Shown here: positions 48,142-57,607 of the stretch, in pieces | How positions within the stretch are numbered: the first letter of the stretch is position 1 | How the letters are laid out: the number at the start of each line of letters is the position of its first letter | NCBI RefSeq assembly: GCF_005222845.1 | Contig: NZ_STFZ01000007.1 | Location: 124,001-188,000 of the forward strand | DNA length: 64,000 bases | Origin: Rhizobium sp. FY34 | GTDB taxonomy: Bacteria > Pseudomonadota > Alphaproteobacteria > Rhizobiales > Rhizobiaceae | Direction: 5' to 3' | Notes under the pieces: model-generated | What the model saw: only the letters and a program-made list of their open reading frames with translations | Databases searched by the model: none | Told to the model about the DNA's origin: nothing | Made by a program: the position numbers and the translations under genes

Positions 48142-49295
48142 TGAGCGCTCCCGCAACCAACATGCCCCGTGAAGCGGTTCCGGTGGCGCCTGCCCGCAAG
48201 CCCTGGCTCTCGCCCACCAATCTGCGCCGCTGGCAGAATTTCAAGGCAAACCGGCGCGGCTACTGGTCGTTCTGGATCTTTCTCGTGCTGTTTGGCCTGT
48301 CGCTTTCGGCAGAACTGATCGCCAATGACCGGCCGATCCTCGTTTCCTACAAGGGCGAGATCCTCGTGCCGGTGGCGGTGAACTATCCGGAAGAAAAATT
48401 CGGCGGTTTTCTGGCCACCACCGATTATCGCTCGGCCTTCATCCAGGACGAGATCAACGCCAATGGCTGGATGATCTGGCCGCCGATCCGCTATTCCTAC
48501 CAGACCGTGAATTCGGAAATTCCCCATTCGGCTCCGACGGCGCCCTTCTGGCTGATGGGCGCTGACGAGCGCTGCAGCGGCTATCCGCAAGGGGCTGCAG
48601 ATCCCAACTGCAATCTGGGCAATCTCAACTGGCTGGGCACCGACGACCAGGCGCGCGACGTCACGGCCCGGTTGATCTATGGCTTTCGCATTTCCGTGCT
48701 GTTTGGCCTGGCGCTCACCATACTGTCGGCCTTCATCGGCGTGACGGCCGGCGCCATCCAGGGCTTTTTCGGCGGCTGGACGGATCTTCTGATGCAGCGC
48801 TTCATCGAGATCTGGTCGTCCATGCCGGTGCTCTACATCTTGCTGATCATCGCCGCCATCCTACCACCGGGCTTCTTCGTGCTGCTCGGCATCATGCTTT
48901 TGTTCCAGTGGGTGGGCTTTGTCGGCGTGGTGCGTGCCGAATTCCTGCGCGCCCGCAATTTCGAATATGTGCGCGCCGCCCGAGCACTCGGTGTCGGCGA
49001 CTGGACGATCATGTTTCGGCATCTCCTGCCGAATGCCATGGTGGCAACGCTGACCTTCCTGCCCTTCATTCTCTCGGGCTCGATTGCGACGCTCACCTCG
49101 CTGGATTTCCTCGGTTTCGGCATGCCCCCGGGCTCGCCCTCGCTGGGAGAAATGATCGCGCAGGGCAAGAACAATCTTCAGGCGCCATGGCTGGGCCTCA
49201 CGGCCTTTTTCACCATGTCGCTGATGCTGTCTTTGCTGATCTTCGTCGGCGAGGCGGTGCGCGATGCATTCGACCCGCGCAAGACCTATCGGTGA
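48141..49295 (+). CDS. yejE: Peptide ABC transporter permease YejE
   Basis: 384 residues from ATG 48141; the GTG three bases earlier is in frame, but the GGGAAG spacing favours the ATG. It is a DppC-type permease with a large periplasmic insertion (~60-165), including YGFRISVLFGLALTILSAFI at its end. The EAA motif is FEYVRAARALGVGDWTIMFR. In most proteobacteria yejF follows at once; here two small genes intervene. Confidence 0.94.
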   Translation: MSAPATNMPREAVPVAPARKPWLSPTNLRRWQNFKANRRGYWSFWIFLVLFGLSLSAELIANDRPILVSYKGEILVPVAVNYPEEKFGGFLATTDYRSAFIQDEINANGWMIWPPIRYSYQTVNSEIPHSAPTAPFWLMGADERCSGYPQGAADPNCNLGNLNWLGTDDQARDVTARLIYGFRISVLFGLALTILSAFIGVTAGAIQGFFGGWTDLLMQRFIEIWSSMPVLYILLIIAAILPPGFFVLLGIMLLFQWVGFVGVVRAEFLRARNFEYVRAARALGVGDWTIMFRHLLPNAMVATLTFLPFILSGSIATLTSLDFLGFGMPPGSPSLGEMIAQGKNNLQAPWLGLTAFFTMSLMLSLLIFVGEAVRDAFDPRKTYR

Positions 49296-49359
49296 CGCCG
49301 CATCGTCTTCCGGGGCGATTTGTGGCATCATGGACGCGTATAACGGCAAGGTGGACGCC

Positions 49360-49671
49360 ATGAACAAGATCGTGCGTGAACATTACCCCGTCGCAAACCT
49401 GCCGGAAGACCTGCGCGAGGGTCTTGCGGCGGGCGCTACCGTGCGCGTGGTGCTGGAGGTGGAGGAGGCGACATCGTTCGTGGCCAAGGCAAAGCTGGAG
49501 ACCTGGGCGCAAAACTACTGGGCACTTAAGCCGGAAGACCGCAAGCCTATGTCCAGCGAAGAGTTGGCACAGCAAATGCAGCTTTTGCGTGAGGCGGATC
49601 GAACTCCCATCTCCACCGAACAGGCGGTGGCGGACATTCGTGTGCTGCGTGATGAATGGGACAAGGAATGA
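49360..49671 (+). CDS. Putative antitoxin partner of the PIN protein
   Basis: 103 residues from ATG 49360 (AAGGTGG six bases upstream; ATG 49330 is the alternative). N-terminus MNKIVREHYPVANLPEDLRE and an extended, acidic C-terminus VADIRVLRDEWDKE. This layout (short N-terminal DNA-binding-like part, C-terminal toxin-wrapping tail) resembles rhizobial antitoxins of PIN toxins, but I cannot name the family. The stop codon overlaps the next start (ATGA). It is embedded in the yej operon between yejE and yejF. Confidence 0.65.
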   Translation: MNKIVREHYPVANLPEDLREGLAAGATVRVVLEVEEATSFVAKAKLETWAQNYWALKPEDRKPMSSEELAQQMQLLREADRTPISTEQAVADIRVLRDEWDKE

Positions 49672-50168
49672 GGCCCGCCGGTCCGATCTATCTGAACACG
49701 AATGTTCTGATCAGCCTCGGAGAAGCCGGCAGTCTCATCGGACGGCAATTGCTTCAGATGATCGCCCTTCAAAAGCCGGATGATGCTCCCGTATTCTTGA
49801 CGAGCCGCCTTGCATTTGCGGAGTTGATGGTCAAGCCGCTGCGGGAGAAGGACAGCGTGATGGCGTCCCTCTATTCGGCCTGGGCTATGTCCAGCCCTTG
49901 GCTCTGCGTCTGCGAAGTTGATGATCGAGTTCTTGATCTGGCAGCATTGCTGCGGGCTGGCGCATCCCGCGTGAAGCTGCCAGATGCCATTCATCTGGCC
50001 TGCGCCATCGTGCACAAATGTCCACTTTTCATGACCTTTGACCTGGCGCTTCAGGCTGTCCCTGTGCTGGACCATCCGTTCCTTGGTCCGGTTGATATGG
50101 CACCCCTCTCCATCATCCGCCCCGACGACACATCCCTTACCGCCCTTCTTGAAAGCCTTTCATCATGA
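49668..50168 (+). CDS. PIN domain protein (VapC-like toxin) with Asp to Asn change
   Basis: 166 residues from ATG 49668. PIN nucleases use four acidic residues around Mg2+. Here the first is Asn (IYLNTNVLISLGE, where YLDTNVLI is usual; codon AAC). The others are kept: Glu in FAELMVKPL, Asp in VKLPDAIHLACA and Asp in FMTFDLAL. The fold is therefore clear but RNase activity is uncertain. The start overlaps the antitoxin stop and the stop overlaps the yejF start (both ATGA), so its translation may feed into yejF. Confidence 0.82.
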   Translation: MRPAGPIYLNTNVLISLGEAGSLIGRQLLQMIALQKPDDAPVFLTSRLAFAELMVKPLREKDSVMASLYSAWAMSSPWLCVCEVDDRVLDLAALLRAGASRVKLPDAIHLACAIVHKCPLFMTFDLALQAVPVLDHPFLGPVDMAPLSIIRPDDTSLTALLESLSS

Positions 50169-51793
50169 CCGAAGCTCTTCTCTCCGTCCGGGATCTCTCT
50201 GTCGCCTTCCACCAGGGCGGCCAGGAGACGCTTGCCGTGGAGCATGTGTCTTTCGATATCGCGCCGGGCGAGGTCATGGCGCTGGTCGGCGAAAGCGGTT
50301 CCGGCAAGTCGGTCACGGCCAATTCGATCCTGAAGCTTCTGCCCTATCCCTCGGCAAGCCATCCCTCCGGCGAAGTGCTGTTTGACGGTCGCGATCTCCT
50401 CACCGTGACGGAGGCGGAGCTTCGCGGCGTGCGCGGCAACGACATCACCATGATCTTTCAGGAGCCGATGACCTCTCTCAACCCGCTGCACACGATCGAG
50501 CAGCAGCTGTTGGAGATTCTTGAACTGCATCAGGTGGTGACGGGCGCTGCGGCCCGCACACGTGTGCTGGAGCTTTTGCTGCAGGTGGGCATCCGCGAGC
50601 CGGAAAAACGTCTGAAGGCCTATCCGCATGAATTGTCCGGCGGCCAGCGCCAGCGCGTGATGATTGCCATGGCGCTTGCCAACCGGCCGAAACTGCTGAT
50701 CGCCGATGAGCCGACAACGGCGCTCGATGTCACCGTGCAGGCGCAGATCCTGGAGCTTCTGAAGAAGCTGCAGGTGGATTACGGCATGTCCATCCTGTTC
50801 ATCACCCATGACCTTGGCATCGTGCGGCGGTTTGCCGACAAGGTCTGCGTGATGACGAAGGGCCAGATCGTCGAGCGCGGCCCGGTGGAGGAGGTCTTCA
50901 CCCATCCGCAGCATGACTATACGCGCCATCTTCTGGCGTCAGAACCGCGCGGCGAACCGCCGCTTGCCGATCCGTCCCGCCCCGTCGTCATGCAGGGTGA
51001 GAATATCAAGGTATGGTTTCCCATCAAGGCCGGTTTCCTGCGCCGGGTGGTGGATCATGTGAAGGCGGTGGATGGCATAGACGTGACGCTGCGTGCCGGT
51101 GAAACGGTGGGCGTGGTCGGCGAATCCGGGTCCGGCAAGACGACGCTTGGTCTGGCGCTGGCGCGGCTGATTTCCTCACAAGGCCGGATCAGCTTTGTCG
51201 GCAGCGATATCGGCGCCTATAATTTCAAGCAGATGCGCCCGCTGCGCGACAAATTGCAAGTGGTGTTCCAGGACCCCTATGGCTCGCTCAGCCCGCGCAT
51301 GTCCGTGGGTGATATCATTGCCGAGGGTTTGAAAGTGCATCAAGCCTCGCTGTCTGGGGCCGAGCGTGACCGCGAGGTTGCCTGGTCGCTTGAGGAAGTG
51401 GGGCTCGATCCGGCCACGCGCTGGCGCTATCCGCATGAATTTTCCGGCGGTCAGCGCCAGCGTGTCGCCATTGCGCGGGCCATGGTCTTGAAACCCCGCT
51501 TCGTGATGCTGGACGAGCCGACCTCCGCGCTCGATATGACGGTGCAGGCGCAGGTGGTCGATCTGTTGCGCGACCTGCAGAAAAAGCACGACCTCGCCTA
51601 TCTGTTCATCAGCCATGACCTGAAAGTGGTCAAGGCGCTTGCCAACCACGTTATCGTCATGCGCGCCGGCAAGGTGATGGAGGAGGGGCCGTCGGCCGAT
51701 ATCTTCCGCGAGCCGAAGAATGCCTATACCCAGGCCCTGATGGCGGCGGCCTTCAATTTGAAGGCCGTGGAGGCAGGCGGTATCAACCACTAG
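50165..51793 (+). CDS. yejF: Peptide ABC transporter ATP-binding protein YejF
   Basis: 542 residues with two fused ABC ATPase domains. First: [33 protein letters not shown]. Second (~300 on): [36 protein letters not shown]. It powers YejBE. The start ATG overlaps the stop of the PIN gene, so in this genome YejF synthesis is likely coupled to the inserted pair rather than directly to yejE. Confidence 0.95.
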   Translation: MTEALLSVRDLSVAFHQGGQETLAVEHVSFDIAPGEVMALVGESGSGKSVTANSILKLLPYPSASHPSGEVLFDGRDLLTVTEAELRGVRGNDITMIFQEPMTSLNPLHTIEQQLLEILELHQVVTGAAARTRVLELLLQVGIREPEKRLKAYPHELSGGQRQRVMIAMALANRPKLLIADEPTTALDVTVQAQILELLKKLQVDYGMSILFITHDLGIVRRFADKVCVMTKGQIVERGPVEEVFTHPQHDYTRHLLASEPRGEPPLADPSRPVVMQGENIKVWFPIKAGFLRRVVDHVKAVDGIDVTLRAGETVGVVGESGSGKTTLGLALARLISSQGRISFVGSDIGAYNFKQMRPLRDKLQVVFQDPYGSLSPRMSVGDIIAEGLKVHQASLSGAERDREVAWSLEEVGLDPATRWRYPHEFSGGQRQRVAIARAMVLKPRFVMLDEPTSALDMTVQAQVVDLLRDLQKKHDLAYLFISHDLKVVKALANHVIVMRAGKVMEEGPSADIFREPKNAYTQALMAAAFNLKAVEAGGINH

Positions 51794-52067
51794 GCCGATA
51801 GGATGGCCAAGATGAAGACCGGCCATGTCTGAAATGGTCCGCGTCTGTCAGCCATGGCAAGCATTCGCTGCGCCTTCGTCCATGCGCTAAGCAGATCTGG
51901 CGGGCCTGCGCCGGAATGAGGCAGGATCAATCGATTTGATGGTCCTGTCTCTGGACTTTGCCGCCGGTTTTTTCGATAACCAGCCATCAGGTGTCGCCGG
52001 ATGCCTATCACCGTCGAAGCAATGCAGTCCGCTTGCACGCAAGGCGCAGCATTGGGCAGAGGCCGCC

Positions 52068-53375
52068 ATGACCACCAAGACTGATATCGCCAAGCGGGTC
52101 TACAATCACACTTGGAAGCTTGATCCGATCATTCGAAGCCTCATCGATACGGACTTCTACAAGCTGTTGATGCTGCAGATGATCTGGAAGCTCTATCCGA
52201 CCACGGATGTGACCTTTTCGCTTATCAATCGCACCACATCCGTGCGGCTCGCCGAGGAAATCGACGAGCGGGAACTGCGCGAGCAACTGGATCATGCCCG
52301 CACGCTTCGCCTCTCCAAGAAGGAAATGATCTGGCTTGCGGGTAACAGTTTTTACGGCAAGGCGCAGATCTTCGAGCCGGAATTCATCGCCTGGCTGTCC
52401 AACTACCGCCTGCCGGAATACGAGCTTTCCAAGCGGGACGGCCAGTATGAGCTGACCTTCCACGGTCGTTGGATGGATACGACGCTCTGGGAAATCCCGG
52501 CGCTCTCCATCATCAACGAGTTGCGGTCGCGCTCGGCCATGCGCAGCCTTGGCCCTTTCACGCTGGATGTGCTCTATGCACGCGCCAAGGCCAAGATGTG
52601 GCAGAAGGTGGAACGGCTGCGCGCTCTTCCCGGTCTTCGGATTTCGGATTTCGGCACCCGTCGTCGTCACAGTTTTCTCTGGCAGCGCTGGTGCGTCGAG
52701 GCCTTGAAGGAGGGCATCGGCCCGGCCTTTACGGGCACCAGCAATGTGCTTCTGGCGATGGATTCCGATCTGGAAGCCGTCGGCACCAATGCCCACGAAC
52801 TGCCCATGGTCGTGGCAGCGCTTGCCAATAGCGATGCGGAACTGAAGGCTGCACCCTACAAGGTTCTGAAGGACTGGAACCGGCTCTATGGTGGCAACCT
52901 GTTGATCGTGTTGCCGGATGCCTTTGGCACAACGTCTTTCCTGCGCGATGCGCCGGAATGGGTGGCGGACTGGACCGGCTTTCGCCCCGACAGCGCCCCG
53001 CCGATCGAAGGCGGCGAGAAGATCATCGACTGGTGGGAAAAGATGGGGCGCGACCCCCGGCAGAAACTGCTGATCTTTTCCGATGGCCTCGATGTGGATG
53101 CCATCATCGATACCTATCGCCATTTCGAAGGGCGGGTGCGCATGGGCTTTGGCTGGGGCACCAATCTCACCAATGATTTTGCCGGATGTGCGCCAAGCCA
53201 GCTGGATGGGCTGAAACCCATCTCGATCGTCTGCAAGGTCAGCGAAGCCAATGGCCGCCAAGCCGTCAAGCTATCGGACAATCCGCGCAAGGCAACCGGC
53301 GATCCGGATGAGGTGCAGCGCTATCTGCGTTTCTTCGGCCAGGAAGACCGCGTCGAGCAGGCTGTCCTGGTTTAA
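52068..53375 (+). CDS. pncB: Nicotinate phosphoribosyltransferase
   Basis: 435 residues from ATG 52068 (GGGCAGAGG upstream). It forms nicotinate mononucleotide in NAD salvage. [17 protein letters not shown] at the N-terminus and [20 protein letters not shown] are family signatures. The ATP-dependent phosphorylated His lies in [10 protein letters not shown]. The longer upstream frame has no similarity. About 275 bp separates it from yejF; no regulator gene is adjacent. Confidence 0.95.
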   Translation: MTTKTDIAKRVYNHTWKLDPIIRSLIDTDFYKLLMLQMIWKLYPTTDVTFSLINRTTSVRLAEEIDERELREQLDHARTLRLSKKEMIWLAGNSFYGKAQIFEPEFIAWLSNYRLPEYELSKRDGQYELTFHGRWMDTTLWEIPALSIINELRSRSAMRSLGPFTLDVLYARAKAKMWQKVERLRALPGLRISDFGTRRRHSFLWQRWCVEALKEGIGPAFTGTSNVLLAMDSDLEAVGTNAHELPMVVAALANSDAELKAAPYKVLKDWNRLYGGNLLIVLPDAFGTTSFLRDAPEWVADWTGFRPDSAPPIEGGEKIIDWWEKMGRDPRQKLLIFSDGLDVDAIIDTYRHFEGRVRMGFGWGTNLTNDFAGCAPSQLDGLKPISIVCKVSEANGRQAVKLSDNPRKATGDPDEVQRYLRFFGQEDRVEQAVLV

Positions 53376-53465
53376 GCCGGCTGGCTCTCCTGCATCGCCG
53401 TAAACAACGGTTGACAGAATAAACATGTGTTTGTATGTCCTCTGCAGGCAGCAGGGGCATATGCG

Positions 53466-54590
53466 ATGAGCATGGACGATCTGGGACAACAGGAAGCGGC
53501 GGTTCTGGCCATCATTCGGGAGAACCCGTTTGCCGGCCAGCAGGAGATTGCCGACATGCTGGGGCTTGCCCGTTCCACGGTGGCAGCCCATGTGACGCAG
53601 CTGGTGCAGAAGGGTTATATTCTGGGGCGAGGCTATGTCCTGCCGGAACCGTCTAGGGCCGTTGCCATTGGCGGCGCAGTCTTTGACCGGAAGTATCGGG
53701 CAAAGACCACGATTGTTCTGGAGACCTCCAATCCCGTTGACGGCATGCGCAGTTTCGGCGGCGTAGCCCGCAATGTTGCGGAAAACCTTGCACTGCTCGG
53801 CACGCCTACCAGCTTCATCTCCATTCTTGGTAAGGATGAAACCGGATCGGCGCTGCTTGCCCATTTGCGCGAGTGCGGCATTGATGTGAGCCAGGTCATC
53901 GTCACCCCGGATCGCCCGACGGCGGAATATGCCGCTATTCTCGATCCCGCCGGTGATCTGGTGATTGGCCTTGCCGACATGGGCATTTTCGATCTGTTTC
54001 AGCCGGCGCATCTTGATCGCGTCTGGTCGCATCTGGCCTCGGCGAGCCTTGTGTTTGCCGATTGCAATCTGCCGGCTGAAACGCTTGGCCATCTCGTGGT
54101 CCGGCGCAGAAGCGCACGCTTTCGTCTTGCCGTCGATGCCGTGTCCACCCACAAGGTGATGCGCCTGCCACAGGATCTGTCGGGCATTGACCTGTTGTTC
54201 ATGAACCTTGACGAGGCCAATGCCCTGCTGGATCGGCAGGGCGCTGATAGCCTCGATGATGCCAAGGTGGCAGCACGGCTTCTGCAACAGAAGGGCGCCC
54301 GCGAAGCCGTGGTGACGCTGGGCGCTCGCGGCATGGCAGTCGCTGGCATGGGCGGTGTCCAGCTGTTTTCGGCGGTTAAGGCCCGGCCTCTTGATATGAC
54401 GGGCGCTGGCGATGCCATGATTGCCGGCACCCTGCACGGGCTTATGGCAAGCCAGGACACTTACGCGGCGGCCCGCACCGGCGCGCTTCTCGGGGCGCTG
54501 ACGACGGAAAGTGCCGCCAGCGTCCACCCGGAACTTTCACAGCGTTTTCTTGATGCGCACAGGCACCGGCTGACCGGTGGAAAGGAATGA
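53466..54590 (+). CDS. psuK: Pseudouridine kinase with N-terminal winged helix
   Basis: 374 residues from ATG 53466. An N-terminal helix-turn-helix (~5-55; FAGQQEIADMLGLARSTVAA) precedes a PfkB kinase domain containing GGVARNVAENLALLG and the ATP motif DMTGAGDAMIAGTL. The fused regulator-kinase layout is known in the YeiI group. Its position directly before psuG makes pseudouridine the likely substrate (5'-phosphorylation). The N-terminal domain suggests self-regulation of the operon. Overlap with psuG is ATGA. Confidence 0.88.
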   Translation: MSMDDLGQQEAAVLAIIRENPFAGQQEIADMLGLARSTVAAHVTQLVQKGYILGRGYVLPEPSRAVAIGGAVFDRKYRAKTTIVLETSNPVDGMRSFGGVARNVAENLALLGTPTSFISILGKDETGSALLAHLRECGIDVSQVIVTPDRPTAEYAAILDPAGDLVIGLADMGIFDLFQPAHLDRVWSHLASASLVFADCNLPAETLGHLVVRRRSARFRLAVDAVSTHKVMRLPQDLSGIDLLFMNLDEANALLDRQGADSLDDAKVAARLLQQKGAREAVVTLGARGMAVAGMGGVQLFSAVKARPLDMTGAGDAMIAGTLHGLMASQDTYAAARTGALLGALTTESAASVHPELSQRFLDAHRHRLTGGKE

Positions 54591-55519
54591 CCATGACCCT
54601 TCTGAAACCGAAACTCAGCCGCGAGGTGGCCGAAGCGCTTGCCGGAGGCGGCCCTGTCGTGGCGCTGGAATCAACCATCATCACCCATGGCATGCCCTTT
54701 CCGGCAAATTTTGAAACGGCGCTCGCCGTGGAAGCCGTTGTGCGTGAAAACGGTGCCGTTCCAGCCACCATCGCAGTCATCGACGGAGAGCTGCGCGCCG
54801 GTCTCGAGCATGACGAGTTGGAGGCGCTTGCCCAGGCCAAGGGTGTGGTGAAGGCCTCGGGGCGGGATCTTGCCGTTGCCATGGTGCGCAAGGCCTCGGC
54901 GGGCACCACCGTGTCTGCCACCATGCTTCTGGCTGAACTGGCCGGCATCGACATCTTTGCCACCGGCGGCGTGGGTGGCGTGCATCGCGGTGCCGAGCAG
55001 ACTTTCGATATCTCAGCCGATCTGACCGAGCTTGGCCGCACAAAGACGGCTGTCGTCTGCGCCGGCGTCAAATCCATCCTCGATATTGCAAAGACCCTGG
55101 AATATCTGGAAACCCAGCGCGTGCCGGTCATCGCCTATGGCACGGATGCCTTTCCGGCTTTCTTCACGCGCGATAGCGGCTACAAGGCCGATCATCGGCT
55201 GGATACGCCGGAAGACATTGCGTCGGCCATGCACCTGCATCACGGACTTGGCACCGGCACCGGCCTTTTGATCGCCAATCCGATCCCGGAAGCCTTCGCG
55301 CTGACGCCTGAGTTTATCGATGGCACGATTGCGGACGCCGTGCGCGAGGCAGAGGAGCGCGGCATCGGCCGCAAGGAACTCACGCCTTTCCTGCTTGCCC
55401 GCATCAACGAATTGTCCAAGGGCGAAAGCCTGAAAGCCAATATCGCGCTGGTGAAGAACAATGCCGCGCTCGCCGCCCGCATGGCGGTTGCCTATGCGGC
55501 ATTGAAGAAGACCCTCTGA
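54587..55519 (+). CDS. psuG: Pseudouridine-5'-phosphate glycosidase
   Basis: 310 residues. It cleaves the C-C bond of pseudouridine 5'-phosphate, giving uracil and ribose 5-phosphate. Signatures are VALESTIITHGMPFP near the N-terminus, VSATMLLAELAGIDIFATGG and KSILDIAKTLEYLETQRVPV, then GTDAFPAFFTRDSG. ATG 54587 overlaps the psuK stop; Met3 is a near alternative. The psuK-psuG pair forms a complete pseudouridine catabolic unit. Confidence 0.95.
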   Translation: MTMTLLKPKLSREVAEALAGGGPVVALESTIITHGMPFPANFETALAVEAVVRENGAVPATIAVIDGELRAGLEHDELEALAQAKGVVKASGRDLAVAMVRKASAGTTVSATMLLAELAGIDIFATGGVGGVHRGAEQTFDISADLTELGRTKTAVVCAGVKSILDIAKTLEYLETQRVPVIAYGTDAFPAFFTRDSGYKADHRLDTPEDIASAMHLHHGLGTGTGLLIANPIPEAFALTPEFIDGTIADAVREAEERGIGRKELTPFLLARINELSKGESLKANIALVKNNAALAARMAVAYAALKKTL

Positions 55520-55530
55520 CAGAGCAAGGC

Positions 55531-55556
55531 GCGCGGCGGCCATTGGGTCGCCGCGC
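55531..55556. terminator. Strong GC hairpin between convergent psuG and nucleoside hydrolase
   Basis: GCGCGGCGGCC-ATTG-GGTCGCCGCGC, 11 bp stem (one G-T pair), 11 bp past the psuG stop and just before the stop of the opposing gene. It lacks a T run, so it may be a factor-assisted or bidirectional terminator. Confidence 0.5.
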
Positions 55557-55568
55557 CCTACATGGACT

Positions 55569-56510
55569 TCAGGCTTGCAGTCGCGCCAGTCTCTCGGTCA
55601 AAAGCGCGTAAAAGCCATCGGCATCCACGTCGCGCATGAAGGTAGCGTTCTTCTGCCGGTCCGTCACGCCCCACCAGTCTGCAACCGTCATGCCCTTGGT
55701 GAGCGCCGACTGCGTCTCGATCTCGACATTGCAGAGCCTGCCGGAATAAAGCTCAGGCCTGATCAGGTAGGCAATCACGTTCGGATCATGCAGCGGTCCG
55801 CCTTCGGTGCCGTATTTCGCCTCGTCGAAGCGTTCGAAGAATTCCAGCCAGCCGACAACGGCCTCTGATACCGGCGTTGCAAGCGCCTTGATGGCGGCGA
55901 CACGCGCCTTGGTGGTCAGAACCTGATGCGTCACGTCAAGCGGCATCATGACGATGGGCGCGCCGCTGGCGAATACGATTTCGGCGGCCATCGGATCGAC
56001 GAAGATGTTGAATTCGGCAGCCGGCGTGACATTGCCGCCCTCAAACAGCCCGCCGCCCATCAGCACCACCTGGCTGATGCGCGAAGCAATCTCCGGCGCC
56101 TTTTGCAGCGCCGTGCCGAGATTGGTCATTGGCCCAAGCGTGCAGATGGTGACACTTCCGGCCTCCTCGCGCATCAGCGTCTCGATGATGAAATCGACGC
56201 CGTGCTTTGTCTCGATCGGCATGGTCGGCTCGGGCAGGTCGGCCCCGTCCATGCCGGAGGCGCCGTGGACATATTCGGCGGTGAACAGGCTGCCCTGCAT
56301 CGGTCCTTCGCAGCCGGCAAATACCTTGATGTCAGGGCGGCCGGCCAGTTCGCACACTTTGCGGATGTTCTTGCCTGTCAGCGCCAGAGGCACATTGCCG
56401 GCGGCTGCAACAATGCCCAGCACTTGAAGCTCCGGGCTTGCCAGCGCCAGCAGGATGGCCAGGGCATCGTCCTGGCCGGGATCGGTATCTATGATGATCT
56501 TCCGGGGCAT
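55569..56510 (-). CDS. Inosine-uridine preferring nucleoside hydrolase family protein
   Basis: 313 residues from the ATG at 56510 (GAAGGACGAG upstream; the GTG at 56528 is the alternative). The Ca2+-binding signature IIIDTDPGQDDALAILLAL is at the N-terminus; VVLMGGGLFEGGNVTPAAEF and NIFVDPMAAEIVF are family blocks. It hydrolyses ribonucleosides to base and ribose. Exact preference is not predictable. Next to psuKG it suggests a nucleoside-salvage neighbourhood. It is divergent from the short-chain dehydrogenase. Confidence 0.92.
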   Translation of the reverse strand: MPRKIIIDTDPGQDDALAILLALASPELQVLGIVAAAGNVPLALTGKNIRKVCELAGRPDIKVFAGCEGPMQGSLFTAEYVHGASGMDGADLPEPTMPIETKHGVDFIIETLMREEAGSVTICTLGPMTNLGTALQKAPEIASRISQVVLMGGGLFEGGNVTPAAEFNIFVDPMAAEIVFASGAPIVMMPLDVTHQVLTTKARVAAIKALATPVSEAVVGWLEFFERFDEAKYGTEGGPLHDPNVIAYLIRPELYSGRLCNVEIETQSALTKGMTVADWWGVTDRQKNATFMRDVDADGFYALLTERLARLQA

Positions 56511-56744
56511 GGCAGTCTCGTCCTTCACAACAGGTCTCCTGCGGTTTCATCCGCATGTCCACCATGCCTTTGGCATGCCGTTTTCGGTGCGGCAAGCGCC
56601 GCTTGCGTCAGAACGATCGCAAGAACCGAAGCGGGCCATGTCTATGTGTCGCCACGCGATGGGAGATGGCCTGCCGGATCACCGGAGTGCCTGGAAAGAA
56701 CCAAACCGTCCGGACTGCGTATTCCATTGCAAATGGAGGCTTTC

Positions 56745-57527
56745 ATGAGCGAAACGACCGCATCTCCCACCCTGTCCGGCAAGCTGGCCTGGATTACCGG
56801 AGCAAGCTCCGGCATCGGCCGAGCCGTTGCTCTGCGTCTTGCTGGCGAGGGTTACCGCGTGGCCGTCAGCGCCCGCAGCGGCAACGGTCTGGAGGAACTG
56901 GCCGCCGCCCATCCGGGCCGGGTGTTTTCCTTTCCCCTCGATATCACTGATCGCGAGGCAGCGCTTGCGACGGCTGAGGAGATCCGCGCGGTACATGGTC
57001 CGATCGATCTCGCCATCTTTTCCGCCGGCACCTACAAGCGCGATAGCGTGCGCCATTTCGACAGCCGAGATCTGGCCGCGATCGTCAATCTTAACGTCAT
57101 CGGCACCGGCCATACGCTGGAAGCGGTAATCCCCGACATGGTGGCGCGCAGACATGGAGAGATTGCGGTCATCGCATCGGTTGCGGGCCTTGTCGGCCTG
57201 CCGGGCGGCGGTTTCTATGGGGCGAGCAAGGCGGCGCTCAACAATCTCTGCCAGGCGCTCTATCCGGAACTGAAGCGGGAGGGCGTCAATCTCAGGATTA
57301 TCAATCCGGGCTTTGTCGATACGCCGCTCACCCAGAAGAACGACTTTCCGATGCCCTTCCTCGTCTCCTCGGATGGGGCGGCAGATGCCATCGTTTCCGG
57401 GCTGAAGACCAGCCGCTACGAAATCATCTTTCCCTGGAAAATGGCTCTCGGGATAAAGTTTCTGGCAGCGCTGCCGAAGAGCCTCTTGTTTCGCATTACC
57501 CGCCGCATGCTGCGCAAGCCGCAGTAG
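56745..57527 (+). CDS. Short-chain dehydrogenase/reductase (SDR)
   Basis: 260 residues from ATG 56745, with GGAGG five bases upstream; the frame is open far upstream over the opposing gene but is not coding there. Cofactor motif TGASSGIGR (~19-27), catalytic Tyr/Lys in YGASKAAL with upstream Ser in VIASVAGLVG. The C-terminus PKSLLFRITRRMLRKPQ is basic and may contact membrane. SDRs accompany the Cfa/DUF1365/FAD cluster in other proteobacteria, so a lipid substrate is plausible but unproven. Confidence 0.88.
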   Translation: MSETTASPTLSGKLAWITGASSGIGRAVALRLAGEGYRVAVSARSGNGLEELAAAHPGRVFSFPLDITDREAALATAEEIRAVHGPIDLAIFSAGTYKRDSVRHFDSRDLAAIVNLNVIGTGHTLEAVIPDMVARRHGEIAVIASVAGLVGLPGGGFYGASKAALNNLCQALYPELKREGVNLRIINPGFVDTPLTQKNDFPMPFLVSSDGAADAIVSGLKTSRYEIIFPWKMALGIKFLAALPKSLLFRITRRMLRKPQ

Positions 57528-57547
57528 GCGGGTCTGCGGTTTTCCTG

Positions 57548-57583
57548 AAAAAAAAGGCCCGGCAGCCATGCCGAGCCCCTTTT
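57548..57583. terminator. Bidirectional terminator between SDR and cfa-like gene
   Basis: A run of eight A, GGCCCGGC-AGCCAT-GCCGAGCC (one mismatch), then CCTTTT. The A run and the short T tract let it act on both the SDR transcript and the convergent FAD-DUF1365-methyltransferase operon. Confidence 0.8.
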
Positions 57584-57607
57584 CCATACCAGTACCGGCA
57601 GCGCCTC

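Noticed and set aside
46666..48156. 496-codon minus-strand frame across yejB
   Set aside because: Antisense of yejA/yejB; charged, repetitive translation, no ribosome site.
52001..52084. 27-codon frame overlapping the pncB start
   Set aside because: No ribosome site before its ATG, and it runs past the pncB start in another frame.
55926..56744. Upstream extension of the SDR gene
   Set aside because: Lies antisense to the nucleoside hydrolase; the GGAGG at 56735 marks the true start.
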